From JABAAE01 sp905480545 (GTDB lineage: Bacteria > Planctomycetota > Planctomycetia > Pirellulales > Pirellulaceae): 64,000 bases of DNA. Shown here piece after piece: positions 20,377 to 30,768 of this stretch (position 1 is the stretch's first letter; each line of letters begins with the position of its first letter). The position numbers were made by a program, and so were the translations under genes. The stretch covers positions 372,001-436,000 of the forward strand of contig CALSOR010000004.1 in NCBI GenBank assembly GCA_943788025.1, written 5' to 3'. The notes below the pieces were generated by a model. It was given only the letters and a program-made list of their open reading frames with translations, was not told where the DNA came from and did no database searches.

Positions 20377-21020
20377 CCGCGATCGGTTTATTTGCAAAAT
20401 TGGAACGCCAGTGCTGCAGACACCGCATTCCGATCTCCAAATAGACCGGGAATTCACCGATGCATTCTCGGCCGGCCAACGGATCAACTCCCTCTTCGTT
20501 GACCAGATCCGTCTCGGTTTTTCTGTTTGAGCCTAAAGCGAACGATCACTGAGATTTTGAATGGGTTGCTTCCCCTGCAATCCCAACCTCTCACGTCGAT
20601 TCTGCCAACTTAAATTCACAATGCTTATTCACGGCTTGAGCATGTAGTTCGGAGGAATCGACTGGATTCGGCTCTGGAGATGAATTGAAATTCTTGTTAA
20701 TCATTCTTGGGGTCATCAATCAGTTTCAGACCCTCCGCAATCGCTTTAACGGATCAACTTGATCGCGGCCCTACCACTTTACATATTGTCAATGTCTTGA
20801 ATGTCGCGATCAAGAGCCGTTTTGAATTCGCTTGGTTCTCTCGGCGTTTTCAAGATCAATGGATTGAGCGGTTCGAGTTATTTTAATCAAGTCGGTTTTT
20901 CCGTCCGCCAAGCCTTTTTTTGGTCACGTTCTCAATTCAGCCGCCAATTGACTTTTTCGCGTTTAGTTTTGGTTTAGAATAAAGGAAACAAGCAATGGAA
21001 TCATTCAGGAAAAATGGCCG
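20377..21020. other. Intergenic region, about 640 bases, no gene recognised
   Basis: No supported frame on either strand. A short hairpin (AACCG/CGGTT, loop CGAT, 20375-20388) sits directly at the DUF1501 stop and may help end that transcript. Near the right end TTGACT (20948) and TAGAAT (20975) are both present, but their 21-base spacing is too long for a normal housekeeping promoter. Confidence 0.4.
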
Positions 21021-22024
21021 ATGCCGATCTCTTTTTCATGCCCGTCATGTAGCAAAAAACTCTCTGTACCAGATACCGTGGCGGGAAAAGCTGCCAAATG
21101 CCCCTGCGGTGCGCAGATAACGATTCCTACACCTGCGAGCCAATCCGTTGCTCAACAACCTGTGGCAGCGGCCGCTCAAACCATGCCACAAGGCAACGCT
21201 GCAATGACAGGCAACCCTTCTGCTCTGCAAAATCCAGGCGTAAGTGCACCGGCGAATTTCAATCCAGAATTTAAAATCCAATGCATGCAATGCGGCACCG
21301 AGTATCCGATGCAACCTCATTTGGTGGGACAAACGGTCGCGTGTCAATGTGGAGCCCCTTTACGATTTGAAGACCCACTTGGCACCGGAGGACTGATGAG
21401 CGCCAGTCCACTGGGGGTAACAACCGCGGACCCGCTCGGGCAGCCAACTGCCTATGCTTCGCAATCGGGCGGCGGAGTTGAACAGGTCAGTAGGCAAAAA
21501 CAAGAGGAAGATGTTCTGAGGACTTACCTGAAAGACGAGTACGACGCGACACCTCCCGGTTCTTCTAAACCGAAGGCTTCTAAATCGGCCAAATCGAATG
21601 GTTCTTCGAACGCAAGTCTGTGGTGTTCGATTGTTGGAATCATCGCCATCGCGGCAACGGCGGTCAGTTTTGCGTTTGATGCAACAACAGCAATGATCAT
21701 CGTAATTGTTGTGCATGTTGGACTAGGAATATTTGTGACTGCCGGTATTTGGCAAATGTTCGAGAAAGCTGGTTCCCCGGGAATCACAAGCATTATTCCA
21801 ATCTACAGTTTAATTATACTGATAAGAATTGCCGGCAAACCCGATTGGTGGTTCTTCCTATTCCTCATTCCGATATTTAATATCGTAGCTGCGATTAGTT
21901 TGTGTTTGGAAATTGCCAAAAGATTTGGAAAAGGTAGTGGATTCGGGATTGGCTCGCTTTCCTCGGATTCATTTTCTTTCCCATCTTGGGATTTGGCACC
22001 GCCCGCTATACACAGATCAATTAA
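21021..22024 (+). CDS. DUF5684 membrane protein with two N-terminal zinc ribbons (C-terminal frameshift)
   Basis: About 335 residues. Two zinc-ribbon-like segments lie at the N-terminus: CPSCSKKLSVPDTVAGK then CPCG near residues 7-33, and CMQCGTEYPM then CQCG near 90-115. A Ser/Gly/Gln linker and the four-helix DUF5684 domain follow (MIIVIVVHVGLGIFVTAGIW, SPGITSIIPIYSLIILIRI, DWWFFLFLIPIFNIVAAI). After KRFGKGSGFGIG the frame is lost at about 21953. Adding one base there (GGCC for GGC) gives LAFLGFIFFPILGFGTARY, the expected family ending, with a stop at 22022-22024. As written, translation runs on to 22079 with unrelated residues. Function unknown; related to signal-peptidase-I-associated membrane proteins by annotation only. 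Confidence 0.75.
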
Positions 22025-22089
22025 TTATCGTCAGACGAAACAGGACGGCATCGCTACATACTTACGCCAGTTCCAGTAGACCAGTACTA

Positions 22090-23066
22090 CTAGACCGGTG
22101 CCTTCGTAATCACTTTCCCGCGACGCTCGATTGCCTTTGATATTTTATCAAGCTGAACTGCCGTAAGCTCCCAGCCGAAACCGCCAGCAGATTCTTCAAT
22201 TTGAAACGACCGCTTGGCACCACACAACGCGACGGTAATTCCCGGTTGCTGAATCGTCCAGTTGATCACAACCTGCGAAACGGTCTTGCCAACTTCCATC
22301 TGCGATTTTGCCACGCAAGCTCGTCAACAAAGTCCTGATTCTTTTGCCACTCTTCGCCCTGAAACATCGGGTACTTCGCTCGCCCATCATTCGCCGCGAA
22401 GACATGATCGCGAGAAAGTTTTCCGGCCAACAAGCCCCTTCATCAACGGCCAGTAGCACATCACCGAAATGTTCTTTTCCATGCAGTACGGCAAAATATC
22501 ACTCTCGATATCCCGCTGCAACATATTGTAGGGCGGCTGCACCGCTTGGATCGGACAAACGGAAGCAAACTCATCCATTTGCTCCACCGAATAGTTGGAC
22601 ACACCAATCGTCAATGCTTTGCCCGAATCCAAAACCTCACGAAACGCCCCCGCTGAATCAGCAACCGAAACATTCGGATCGGGCGCGTGATGATACAGCA
22701 GTTCGACGTGGTCGGTTTCTAGACCGCTGCAAGGCTCTCATCGACCTCTTCGAGGATTTTTTCCGGTCGGCCCGTCGATGATGACGCACTGTATTTTCAT
22801 CCCAATGAATCCCCGCCTTCGTCGCGATCACGATCTCACTTCGATGCAAGAGCCGAGCGCGGTCGCAATCAGCTTTTCACTTTCGCCAGCCGCGCCGTAA
22901 CAATAGGCGGTATCGAAGAAGTTGATGCCTTGCGTCAAACGCTGCGCGAAGGGTCGCCAGACTGTCACGCATCATTGACATCGATGCTGGTCATCCCCGC
23001 GATCGGCCAACACCCCATCGCTACCGGGGTGACCTCAATACCGGAGCTTCCGATCGTTCGATTCAT
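22090..23066 (-). pseudogene. Aldo/keto reductase, disrupted by several indels
   Basis: On the minus strand, segments of one aldo/keto reductase are spread over all three frames. Start: MNRTIGSSGIEVTPVAMGCW at 23066. Then FFDTAYCYGAAGESEKLIA (Asp and catalytic Tyr), SEIVIATKAGIHWDE (catalytic Lys), DHVELLYHHAPDPN (catalytic His), LTIGVSNYSVEQMDEF, IQAVQPPYNMLQRDIESDIL, VMCYWPLMKG and, at the end, SQVVINWTIQQPGITVALCG with the stop at 22090. Frame changes fall near 22970, 22935, 22845, 22775, 22720, 22425 and 22305. All four tetrad residues survive, which suggests recent decay or clustered sequence errors rather than an old relic. The intact length would be about 320 residues. Confidence 0.8.
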
Positions 23067-23139
23067 TTTTGTCAGATTCCCTACAAAGCCAAACGCACGT
23101 TTCGTAGCAGTTGATTGAATTTGTCACCAAAAGAAAAGC

Positions 23140-25198
23140 CTACGCAACGATTTCCGCGCCGTGTGACTTCTTGCATTCTTCAATAATGGATGAGCAAGCT
23201 TTTTCAGCCTGCTCACCGGTCAGTGTTGTTGTCTGACTTCGCAACTTTACGGACAACAGCACACGTTTTTTTCCTTCGCCATCTTTCTCGGTATTGCGAA
23301 AAATCTCCACGAATTCAACCGATTCAAAAAATTCACCTGCCGATGATGCGACCGATCGGGATAGTTCTGACCATTGCAGTGACTCATCCACGACAAAATT
23401 GAAGTCTCGAGTGATCGTCGGCTGATCACTGATTTGTTTGTGCTGCGGAACAAGATCGGCGACTTCGATCAACGCCTGGACATCAATCTCTGCAACTGAA
23501 CAGGGCCGGCGAAGGTCGTATTCTTTCATTCCGGATTTCGATAACTCGCCAATGTAACCAATCGTCTTTCCAGCAAGCTTGACGATCGCGCTTCGTGACT
23601 TATCGAGCAATGATTCCTGACAAAAGTCATAGTCAATCTGCGTCTCGGGATTGACTTCATAAACAAGTGAATCCACGACGCCTTTTAACTCAAAGTAATC
23701 CCGACTGCTGACAAACGTGATTTTAACGGGTTCATCTAAAGCTCCCTTTGTCGTCGGCAAATAGACTTTGGCGATTTCAAACAATTCAGCTTCCACACCG
23801 CCACGATGCTCGTTAATACGTCGTGCTTCCAATAGACTGGGAACAATGCTTCGCCTCAAAAATTCGACACGCCCGATATTCTGGGACGCTTTTTCCAATA
23901 CGCCAAGCATGGGCTGACTGGCAACAAGCGGTTTGTTCTGGGTCCATGGGGAAAAGACTTCCGACCATGGCTCCGGAATCAAACTGGCCGTCACAGCCTC
24001 GTCGAATCCAGCAGCTGTCATCAACGAACGAAGCTTGATGGCAACACGATCTTCATTTCGCTTGACCGTCGCGGCCATCGGAACGTCCGCATTTTCAGGA
24101 ACCTTGTCGAACCCGTAAATTCGTCCGACTTCTTCAATCAAGTCGCACTCCCGAGTCAGATCGCGCCGCCAGGTCGGCGGTTGTCACCGTCACCGATTCC
24201 TCAGTGTGACTCAATGTCACCTCGACAGCCTAAGGTTCGAAAGGATGGTCGGAACGATTGCCGGTGGCACTTCGATTCCAAGAATCCGCTTCAACTGCTC
24301 CAACCGCAGCGTCACTTCTTGACTTCGATAACTACTCGATCCAACATCAATCACTCCGCTGGCAAGTTCACCACCGGCAAGCTCAAGGATCAACTGACAA
24401 CAACGTTTGCTGGCAAAGTCTGTCCCTTCGGGATCAATTGGACGTTCGAAGCGATGTGACGCCGGGCTATGCAAAGTAAGCTTTCGCGCCGTCCCACGAA
24501 TTGACATCTGCGAGAACTCCGCAGCTTCAATCAAAACGTCAACCGTTGCATCATTGACTTCTGTATCGGCACCCCCCATCACACCACCGATCGCCATCGC
24601 TTTGGTCGGATCAGCAATCACACAGACCGAATCATCCAACTTGTATTCTTTGTGATCAATTGCAACGAAAGCTTCTTTGTCAGTTGCCTTCCGCACCACA
24701 ATCTTCCCGTCATCGATTTTTGAAAAGTCAAATGCGTGAAGCGGTTGGCCACATTCCATCATGACATAGTTTGTAATGTCAGCGATGTTGTTAATCGATT
24801 TGTAGCCCGGAAACACGGCTTGCAGCCGCTTGACCATCCAGTCGGGACTGTCGTCGATCTTGACACCGCGAATCAACCGAGCCGTAAACCGGTGGCAGAG
24901 GTCGTCGCACTGAAGATCCACACTGACCGAATCCGAAATAGGCGGGCCTGTTTGCAGGAATATCCGTCGCCGGAATCTTCAGAGCCTTGTCGTAAAGCAC
25001 GGCAACCTCTCGTGCAACACCAATGTGCCCAAGGCAATCCGGCCGATTGCTGGTGACTTCCAAATCGATCGACTGGTCACCACCGACCGTCTCTGTTCCT
25101 TCGTGATTCAGGCCTGACATGGTGAGCTTATCTGCAAGCTCGTCGTGACTCATGTCCAGTTCGACGTATTCTTTTAACCAATCCCAAGAAACAAGCAT
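23140..25198 (-). CDS. pheT: Phenylalanyl-tRNA synthetase beta subunit, frame-disrupted
   Basis: PheT pairs with PheS to charge tRNA-Phe. Segments: MLVSWDWLKEYVELDMSHDE then SIDLEVTSNRPDCLGHIGVA (B1/B3 start) in one frame from 25198; YKSINNIADITNYVMMECGQ and PLHAFD (B3/B4) and SHRFERPIDPEGTDFASKRC in a second; CDLIEEVGRIYGFDKVP (B5) through the FDX-ACB anticodon-binding domain (PTITRDFNFVVDE) in a third. Breaks map to about 24950 (one extra base near CCTGCAAAC), about 24235 and about 24183 (one extra base before CCGACCTGG). The EMAP-like tRNA-binding insertion between residues about 40 and 150 of standard PheT is absent, giving roughly 680 residues instead of about 795. As the gene is essential, the indels are more likely sequence errors than mutations. 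Confidence 0.88.
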
Positions 25199-25298
25199 TG
25201 TTATTTTCTTTTACGATTCGGTGAAACAAAAAAAGCGAGGGGAAGATGCCAATTGATTGGCCCGTTTTGCGGAAAAGCTGACCTTCCGCATTCATCGA

Positions 25299-26333
25299 TT
25301 AGAACTGGTGCAAAAACCGAGTTTCGTTCGTGAACAACGCACGGATATCCGTGATCGAATGACGCCGCATGCAGAGCCGCTCCACTCCCAGACCAAAAGC
25401 AAATCCAGAGATCGTTTCTGGATCATATCCCACAGATTGAAGCACATTTGGGTCAACCATTCCGGCACCGCCGAATTCGACCCATTTGCCATTCCAAAAA
25501 TAGTCCGCCTCGACACTCGGTTCAGTGAATGGAAAGAACGATGGCCGAATCCGGATCGTCACATCTTCACCGAGGTAGTTCGTGGCAAACAGTCGCAGAA
25601 CCGTTTTCAGGTCGGCCATTGTGACATCGACATCCAACATCAAACCTTCCATTTGATGGAACATTGGATAGTGAGTTGCGTCGGCTGTGTCTGGTCGATA
25701 AACACGTCCCAAGGAAATCACGCGAATCGGTGGCGGATTGTTCTCCATCACACGAATTTGCACGGTACTCGTCTGGCTTCGCATCAACGTCGGCTGCCCA
25801 ACGCCTGCATCAGATACGCCTGATTTTTCTGCGACGGATAAGTAAAAATTGTCTAAAGGATCTCGAGCTGGATGTTCACCCGGTATGTTGAGCGCCTCAA
25901 AGTTATGCCAATCGTCTTCAATCTCAGGCCCCTCAGCGATTGAGAATCCAAGACGCCCCATAATGTCTTTTAGCTCTTCGATCGTTTGGGTGATCGGATG
26001 TATCCGCCCCAATCGGTACTTTTTTCCAGGCAATGTCGGATCGAAAGTCGGATCCAGCACATCGGCCTCGATGGAAAGCAATCTCGCCTTGGCGTCATCA
26101 AACGCACCAAGAATTAACTTTTTTGTTTCATTCAGCTTTTGACCGGCAGCTGGCTTGTCCTCTTTGCCAACCGAGCCCATCAACTTTTGAGCAGACTTGA
26201 GCCTTCCGTTCTTTGCACCAAGAAATTCGACTCGAAACTCTTCCAACTGCTCTTCGTTGGTAGCAGAAGTCAGTGCTTGGTGAGCCGAAGCGGATAAGCT
26301 GTCGAGTTCTTCAACGAATTCTTGTAAAGCCAT
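25299..26333 (-). CDS. pheS: Phenylalanyl-tRNA synthetase alpha subunit
   Basis: Catalytic class II synthetase subunit, 344 residues, a normal length. An N-terminal coiled coil (1-100) is followed by the catalytic core. Motif 2 is VYRPDTADATHYPMFHQMEG, with the ATP/Phe-binding region EGPEIEDDWHNFEALNIPGE before it; motif 3 is GFAFGLGVERLCMRRHSI near the C-terminus. SVEADYFWNGKWVEFGGAGM also matches the family. It lies 100 bases upstream of pheT on the same strand, and downstream of rplT, the conserved bacterial order. Confidence 0.96.
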   Translation of the reverse strand: MALQEFVEELDSLSASAHQALTSATNEEQLEEFRVEFLGAKNGRLKSAQKLMGSVGKEDKPAAGQKLNETKKLILGAFDDAKARLLSIEADVLDPTFDPTLPGKKYRLGRIHPITQTIEELKDIMGRLGFSIAEGPEIEDDWHNFEALNIPGEHPARDPLDNFYLSVAEKSGVSDAGVGQPTLMRSQTSTVQIRVMENNPPPIRVISLGRVYRPDTADATHYPMFHQMEGLMLDVDVTMADLKTVLRLFATNYLGEDVTIRIRPSFFPFTEPSVEADYFWNGKWVEFGGAGMVDPNVLQSVGYDPETISGFAFGLGVERLCMRRHSITDIRALFTNETRFLHQF

Positions 26334-26741
26334 TTTCGATTCAATGAAAGTTAAGCGAATTAGCCAAATCTAATTGACGCAATTTTACGCGAGATCACCA
26401 CTTTGTTGAACGTCACCGCCCAGGGTTTGATCGTCCAGAACTGCCCAAAGCAGAACAATTACACGAGCGGCCTCTCCAATAACGACAAGAGAACAATTGG
26501 GGCAATTGATCTTACTTTATCGCATTCACCGAGAAGATTAGTGCAAAAGCGAACAGTCGGAGCTGATGACTTCCTATAAATTACGGGTGAGCAAGGCAAT
26601 CCATCCGTCATTCGTTGATGAGTTGCCCTAATGCAAACGCAACTCAATGTAAACAGCTTTTGCCAAAGCCCAGCTTACCGCGTGCGCGCAGCCAACTGCT
26701 TCATTCGATGCTTGCGTGCTGAAGCAGGACGTCTGTTGCGA
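26334..26741. other. rplT-pheS intergenic region, no gene recognised
   Basis: About 400 bases between rplT and pheS on the minus strand. No supported frame. No T-box motif, attenuator-like peptide or strong terminator hairpin was recognised, though this is where pheST control would be expected. Confidence 0.4.
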
Positions 26742-27098
26742 CTATGCTTCCAACGCCGCTTTGGCCGCGTCAACAATTTTATCGAATCCTGCAGGATCAT
26801 GGATTGCCATCTCAGACAATGTCTTTCGATCCAAGTCAATTTCCGCCTTTTTCAAACCGTTAATGAAGAGGCTGTACCGAATACCGCGCTCACGACACGC
26901 AGCATTGATTCGAATGATCCAAAGCTTTCGAAACTCACGTTTGCGAACTTTGCGATCGCGAAATGCATAAACGCCAGCACGAACCAGAGTTTCTTTTGCT
27001 GAGCGAAGTAGATTGCCACGTCCACCGACGTAGCCTTTTGTCTTTTTAAATAGACGCTTTTTAGCCTGTGTGCGTGCCGCACCTTTTTTAGTTCTCAT
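26742..27098 (-). CDS. rplT: 50S ribosomal protein L20
   Basis: A 118-residue L20, which binds 23S rRNA early in large-subunit assembly and in many bacteria represses its own operon. Diagnostic segments are KRLFKKTKGYVGGRGNLLRS, YAFRDRKVRKREFRKLWIIR, INAACRERGIRYSLFINGL and RKTLSEMAIHDPAGFDKIV. The basic N-terminal extension and length are normal. It follows rpmI by about 140 bases. Confidence 0.97.
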   Translation of the reverse strand: MRTKKGAARTQAKKRLFKKTKGYVGGRGNLLRSAKETLVRAGVYAFRDRKVRKREFRKLWIIRINAACRERGIRYSLFINGLKKAEIDLDRKTLSEMAIHDPAGFDKIVDAAKAALEA

Positions 27099-27237
27099 CG
27101 TTCTTTCTTTTTATTCCGTACCTAACAAGGCCCCTCGCTCAACAAAATTGAACAAAGCGTTTTTACCCGGGTACTGGTATGGCGAGCGTTACTTACCGCC
27201 TCGCCGAAGTGCTGTTTTGTTAACTAGCCGTAAGTTT

Positions 27238-27441
27238 CTAGCTGCTGTACTTACCGAGTGCCGCTTGAATCTTTTTCTCGACACAGGTCTCCAGGGTTCC
27301 GGTTCCGCGAAGGTTCCGCTTACGCTTCTGAGACATTCGAGTTTGCAAATGGCTGGTTCCCGCTTTGCGGTGCTTTGCCTTGCCAGTTGCAGTCAAGCGA
27401 AATCTCTTTTTGGTGCCCTTGTGGGTCTTCATCTTTGGCAT
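27238..27441 (-). CDS. rpmI: 50S ribosomal protein L35
   Basis: A 67-residue L35 starting MPKMKTHKGTKKRFRLTATG, with SD sequence GGAAGG six bases before the ATG; a longer reading to 27474 has no support. It is the first of the rpmI-rplT-pheS-pheT series. infC, which usually precedes rpmI, is not here: a CPBP protease gene lies upstream instead. Confidence 0.96.
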   Translation of the reverse strand: MPKMKTHKGTKKRFRLTATGKAKHRKAGTSHLQTRMSQKRKRNLRGTGTLETCVEKKIQAALGKYSS

Positions 27442-27580
27442 GATCGCCTTCCAAATGGAAATTTCGAAAATCAAAACAGCCCATTATATCGACACCACAA
27501 ATTCATCGAAAGGGCCAAAATCCAACTTATCAAACTTCGGCGGTTTTCTTCGTAAAGATCAAGCAATTAAGCAAATTCGT

Positions 27581-28234
27581 TCAAGAATTCTCTTCGATTT
27601 GGCTGTTTTTCACCCAGTTTGCCCGCTTCAAAATGTAAAGAAGTGCCACGAAATCGTACAACCCATGAGCCAATGCGGGTGCCAAATACGTTCCGGAACC
27701 AATCATCATGTAGCCCAGAATCAATCCGATCACGGTCGTTACGATGATGTAGCTAAAATTGATACAGTGGAACAGTCCGAACACCACAGAAGCGACAATC
27801 AACGCAATGACCTCTCCATTCGGCCCGGAAATCAAGGCAGCCAATCCGCCCTGAAGACACCAGCGGAAAAACAGCTCTTCACCGAACCCGGCCAAAACCG
27901 ATATCAGCAAAATGTCCAATACCGTGCATTTGGCGAAAAGCGGAACCAACATTTCGTCCACGGTCTGCCGCATCGTTCTAAAGATCCCAAAATCCATTCT
28001 CAGCATGGCGACCAAAATAAGGAGCATGGGCAGCATCCCCAGTGCAGCCCAGATAAATGCCGAACTGATTATCGTTGAATCCACTTGCGATAATGGCTGA
28101 TCGGCAGCACAAAACCCAAGCCACCCAACGAAAATCGCGAGCAATGCCAGCCCGCCTTCGACCAGAATCGCCAACCGCATCAAATTCGGAGGCTGGTTTT
28201 CTCTTGGGAATTCGTCGTTATTTTCATCACTCAT
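27581..28234 (-). CDS. CPBP family intramembrane metalloprotease
   Basis: A 217-residue membrane protein of the CAAX protease/bacteriocin-processing (Abi/CPBP) family. The glutamate pair is in GFGEELFFRWCLQGGLA, the first His in VVFGLFHCINFSY and the second in ALAHGLYDFVALLYI, matching the EExxxR, FxxxH and HxxxD/N motifs of the metal site. About six hydrophobic helices are present. The substrate is unknown. It sits between rpmI and a small membrane protein. Confidence 0.88.
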   Translation of the reverse strand: MSDENNDEFPRENQPPNLMRLAILVEGGLALLAIFVGWLGFCAADQPLSQVDSTIISSAFIWAALGMLPMLLILVAMLRMDFGIFRTMRQTVDEMLVPLFAKCTVLDILLISVLAGFGEELFFRWCLQGGLAALISGPNGEVIALIVASVVFGLFHCINFSYIIVTTVIGLILGYMMIGSGTYLAPALAHGLYDFVALLYILKRANWVKNSQIEENS

Positions 28235-28336
28235 TCTCGCTGATGCTCATGGTGGACAGAATCATGGTGGACAGAATCGGGCAACTAAACTTGTGATCCA
28301 TACTTACACGGTTCAGTTAGTAAAGTTTATCGAATT

Positions 28337-28802
28337 TCACGGATCCAAACTGGAGTCTGGCCAAAATGTGCAGAATACGTCCCCATCTTTAACGCTGTAT
28401 ACGAAATCTAACTTTGTGCCCGGGGATGTCGAAACGCTCATCATCAACTCGTTTTTGTCGAAAACACAATCAGGGAATTGATCGCGAAAAATCTCTTTAT
28501 CATCCCAAGGCTTGATGCGCCCTTGATCAACCATTCGATACGCCCCCCTTGCATGATCCCCAAGCAACTCAATGACTTTTTCCGATGGAACCACCATGCC
28601 AAGATACATTGCGTCACCCCTTGGAATCGCTGCGAGTCGCTGGGAGTCGTTGGGTAATGCAGCCTCAAGTCGGTGACATAGCCAGGCGGTGCCATCTCGA
28701 AAACAGTTACAAGCGATTTTGAGGCGACGGACCAAACCACCAGAATCCAATGATTCCGACAGCCATGACGCAAAAAAACAAGCAAACAAACGCTAGTCCC
28801 AT
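28337..28802 (-). CDS. Small hypothetical membrane-anchored protein, possible frameshift
   Basis: No family recognised. The body, readable from about 28715 to the stop at 28337, looks coding (RDGTAWLCHRLEAALPNDSQ, GMVVPSEKVIELLGDHARGA, PGTKLDFVYSVKDGDVFCTF). In its own frame only a TTG at 28789 can start it. An ATG at 28802 in a neighbouring frame gives a good hydrophobic anchor, MGLAFVCLFFCVMAVGIIGF, and would join the body if one A were removed from the AAAA near 28717-28720. It follows the CocE/NonD hydrolase by about 40 bases on the same strand. Confidence 0.45.
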
Positions 28803-28840
28803 TGCTCTGGACTTAGAATATTTCGAAGGCTTTGGTTGCA

Positions 28841-30706
28841 CTACTTATTTAACACTCGGACCTTAACAACACTCGGCGTTTCCTTCGAAAAGTAAACGCG
28901 ATGCGTCTGCTTTTGAAAGTCGGATTCCTTGGCCTTAAAAATGTTATCGACGTAGTTTTGCGGGTTGCGATCGATCAGCGGAAACCAACTGCTTTGAACA
29001 TGAACCATGATTCGGTGCCCCTTCTTGAATGTGTGATACACGTCCTGCAAAGACACATCAACTTTGGTCACCTTGTTCGCAACAAAGGGCTCAGGCTTTT
29101 CAAATCCATTGCGAAATCGACCACGCAAGACTTCGCTGCGCACCATCTGCTGGTAGCCGCCCAAATCGACGTTTGGCTGGCGAGGATCGTTCGGCGTATC
29201 TGCTGGATAGACGTCAACTAATTTCACGATCCAATCCGCCGATGTCCCGGTTGTGGACACATTCAACGCCGCAGTAATCGGACCGGCAATTGTGACGTCT
29301 TCTTTCAAAATTTCCGTTTGAAAAACAAGGACGTCATCTCGGTTTGATGCAAACCGCTGATCGTCTGTCATGTACGGACGTGGCGTAAATCGAATTTTCA
29401 AATCCTCGCGTTTCCGATAGGGAACCGGGTTGGCTGGGTCACTTACGAATCCCGCAAACTTTTTCGCAACCACGCCTGGTAGCTGAAAATTTAGTTTCTT
29501 ATCGGTCAGATACAATTTCGCTGCGGTAGATTTTCCTGGTGGCCATTTGGCAAACGCATCCCACTTTTTCTTTCCGGTATCAAAGACAAACGCCTCAAAT
29601 TTTGGCTTCGCAACGTCTCCTTTGAGAAAATGTCGAAAGAAAGGTGCCTCAACTTCTTTCTGATACATCTCAGAAATCTTTTCACCAAACGCGATATTGC
29701 CCACGACTTGCGTTGCACTCGCTCGCGCCCAATCGCCATGACTCCACGGCCCCATTACGAGGCAATTGAACACATCCGGATTATTCTTTTCAATCGTCTG
29801 GTAAATATTGAGCGGACCGTATAGATCCTCAGCGTCGAACCAACCTCCAACCGTCATCACGTTGGTGTGGACGTTTTTCAAATGAGGCAATATCCCTCGC
29901 TTCTGCCAAAACGAATCGTAATTGGGATGCTCAACCAATTGATTCCAAAAGAAGTTATCTTCTTTGTAATATTTTTTCGAATTCGAAAGCGGTCCAAGAT
30001 CCATGTAAAACTTGTAAGCATCTGGCTCGCTCACCTGCGCCATCTTGTACCAACTTTCTTCAGTCGGCCCATTATGCTGATACCCAAAGACAGACGTGGC
30101 CATCCAGTACATCAATACATAAGCACCTTGATGGTGAAAATCGTCAAAGAAGAAATCGCCAATGGGTGCCTGAGGTGAAGCTGCAACCAAAGCCGGATGC
30201 GTCTCTGGAAGTGCGGCAGCTGAATAAAAACCAGGATAAGAAATCCCCCAGATCCCAACTTTTCCGTTGTTGTTGGACACGTGCTTCAAAAGCCACGCGA
30301 TCGTATCATAGGTATCAGAGCTTTCATCAATCGTCATATCACCGTCGATATGCGGTCGCATATTGTCGTACTTACCTTCCGACATCCAGCGTCCTCGCAC
30401 ATCTTGCTTCACAAAGATATAGCCTTCTTTTTCCATCGTTTCCGACGGTCCGATTCGGCCAGGCATTGCCTTGCCATAAGGACGGCAACTGTAGGGCGTC
30501 CGGCTCATCATGATCGGGTATTTTTTCGTCTGATCCTTGGGAGCAAAGACAACCGTATGGAGCGTCACCCCGTCTCGGACTTTGATCTTATGTTCTGACT
30601 TTGAGTAGTTTTCCGAAATGTAACTCTCTCGTGTTTGACCGGATGAAAGTCCGACAAATAAGACGAGCAAAGACAAGGCAAACCAAAAAACGGACCTGCT
30701 ATTCAT
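28841..30706 (-). CDS. CocE/NonD family hydrolase (X-Pro dipeptidyl-peptidase S15 type), secreted
   Basis: A 621-residue alpha/beta hydrolase behind a signal peptide (FWFALSLLVLFVGLSSGQ). The catalytic Ser sits in GIWGISYPGFYSAAALPE, the Asp in VGGWFDAEDLYGPLNIYQ and the His in GPWSHGDWARA. The C-terminal jelly-roll domain (about 430-615: VLVFQTEILKEDVTIAGPI, HRIMVHVQSSWFPLIDRN) is that of X-Pro dipeptidyl-peptidases and cocaine esterase. Peptidase, esterase and acylase activities occur in the family, so the substrate is open. The gene follows the DinB gene by 62 bases in a minus-strand run. Confidence 0.9.
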   Translation of the reverse strand: MNSRSVFWFALSLLVLFVGLSSGQTRESYISENYSKSEHKIKVRDGVTLHTVVFAPKDQTKKYPIMMSRTPYSCRPYGKAMPGRIGPSETMEKEGYIFVKQDVRGRWMSEGKYDNMRPHIDGDMTIDESSDTYDTIAWLLKHVSNNNGKVGIWGISYPGFYSAAALPETHPALVAASPQAPIGDFFFDDFHHQGAYVLMYWMATSVFGYQHNGPTEESWYKMAQVSEPDAYKFYMDLGPLSNSKKYYKEDNFFWNQLVEHPNYDSFWQKRGILPHLKNVHTNVMTVGGWFDAEDLYGPLNIYQTIEKNNPDVFNCLVMGPWSHGDWARASATQVVGNIAFGEKISEMYQKEVEAPFFRHFLKGDVAKPKFEAFVFDTGKKKWDAFAKWPPGKSTAAKLYLTDKKLNFQLPGVVAKKFAGFVSDPANPVPYRKREDLKIRFTPRPYMTDDQRFASNRDDVLVFQTEILKEDVTIAGPITAALNVSTTGTSADWIVKLVDVYPADTPNDPRQPNVDLGGYQQMVRSEVLRGRFRNGFEKPEPFVANKVTKVDVSLQDVYHTFKKGHRIMVHVQSSWFPLIDRNPQNYVDNIFKAKESDFQKQTHRVYFSKETPSVVKVRVLNK

Positions 30707-30768
30707 TTCTGTTCAATCGTAAAAAATTTCATTTAAAGATGGTTGTTGCACCACAAAATCTATAAGCC

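Noticed and set aside
20948..20980. Promoter TTGACT...TAGAAT before the DUF5684 gene
   Set aside because: The 21-base spacer is outside the normal range; too weak to call.
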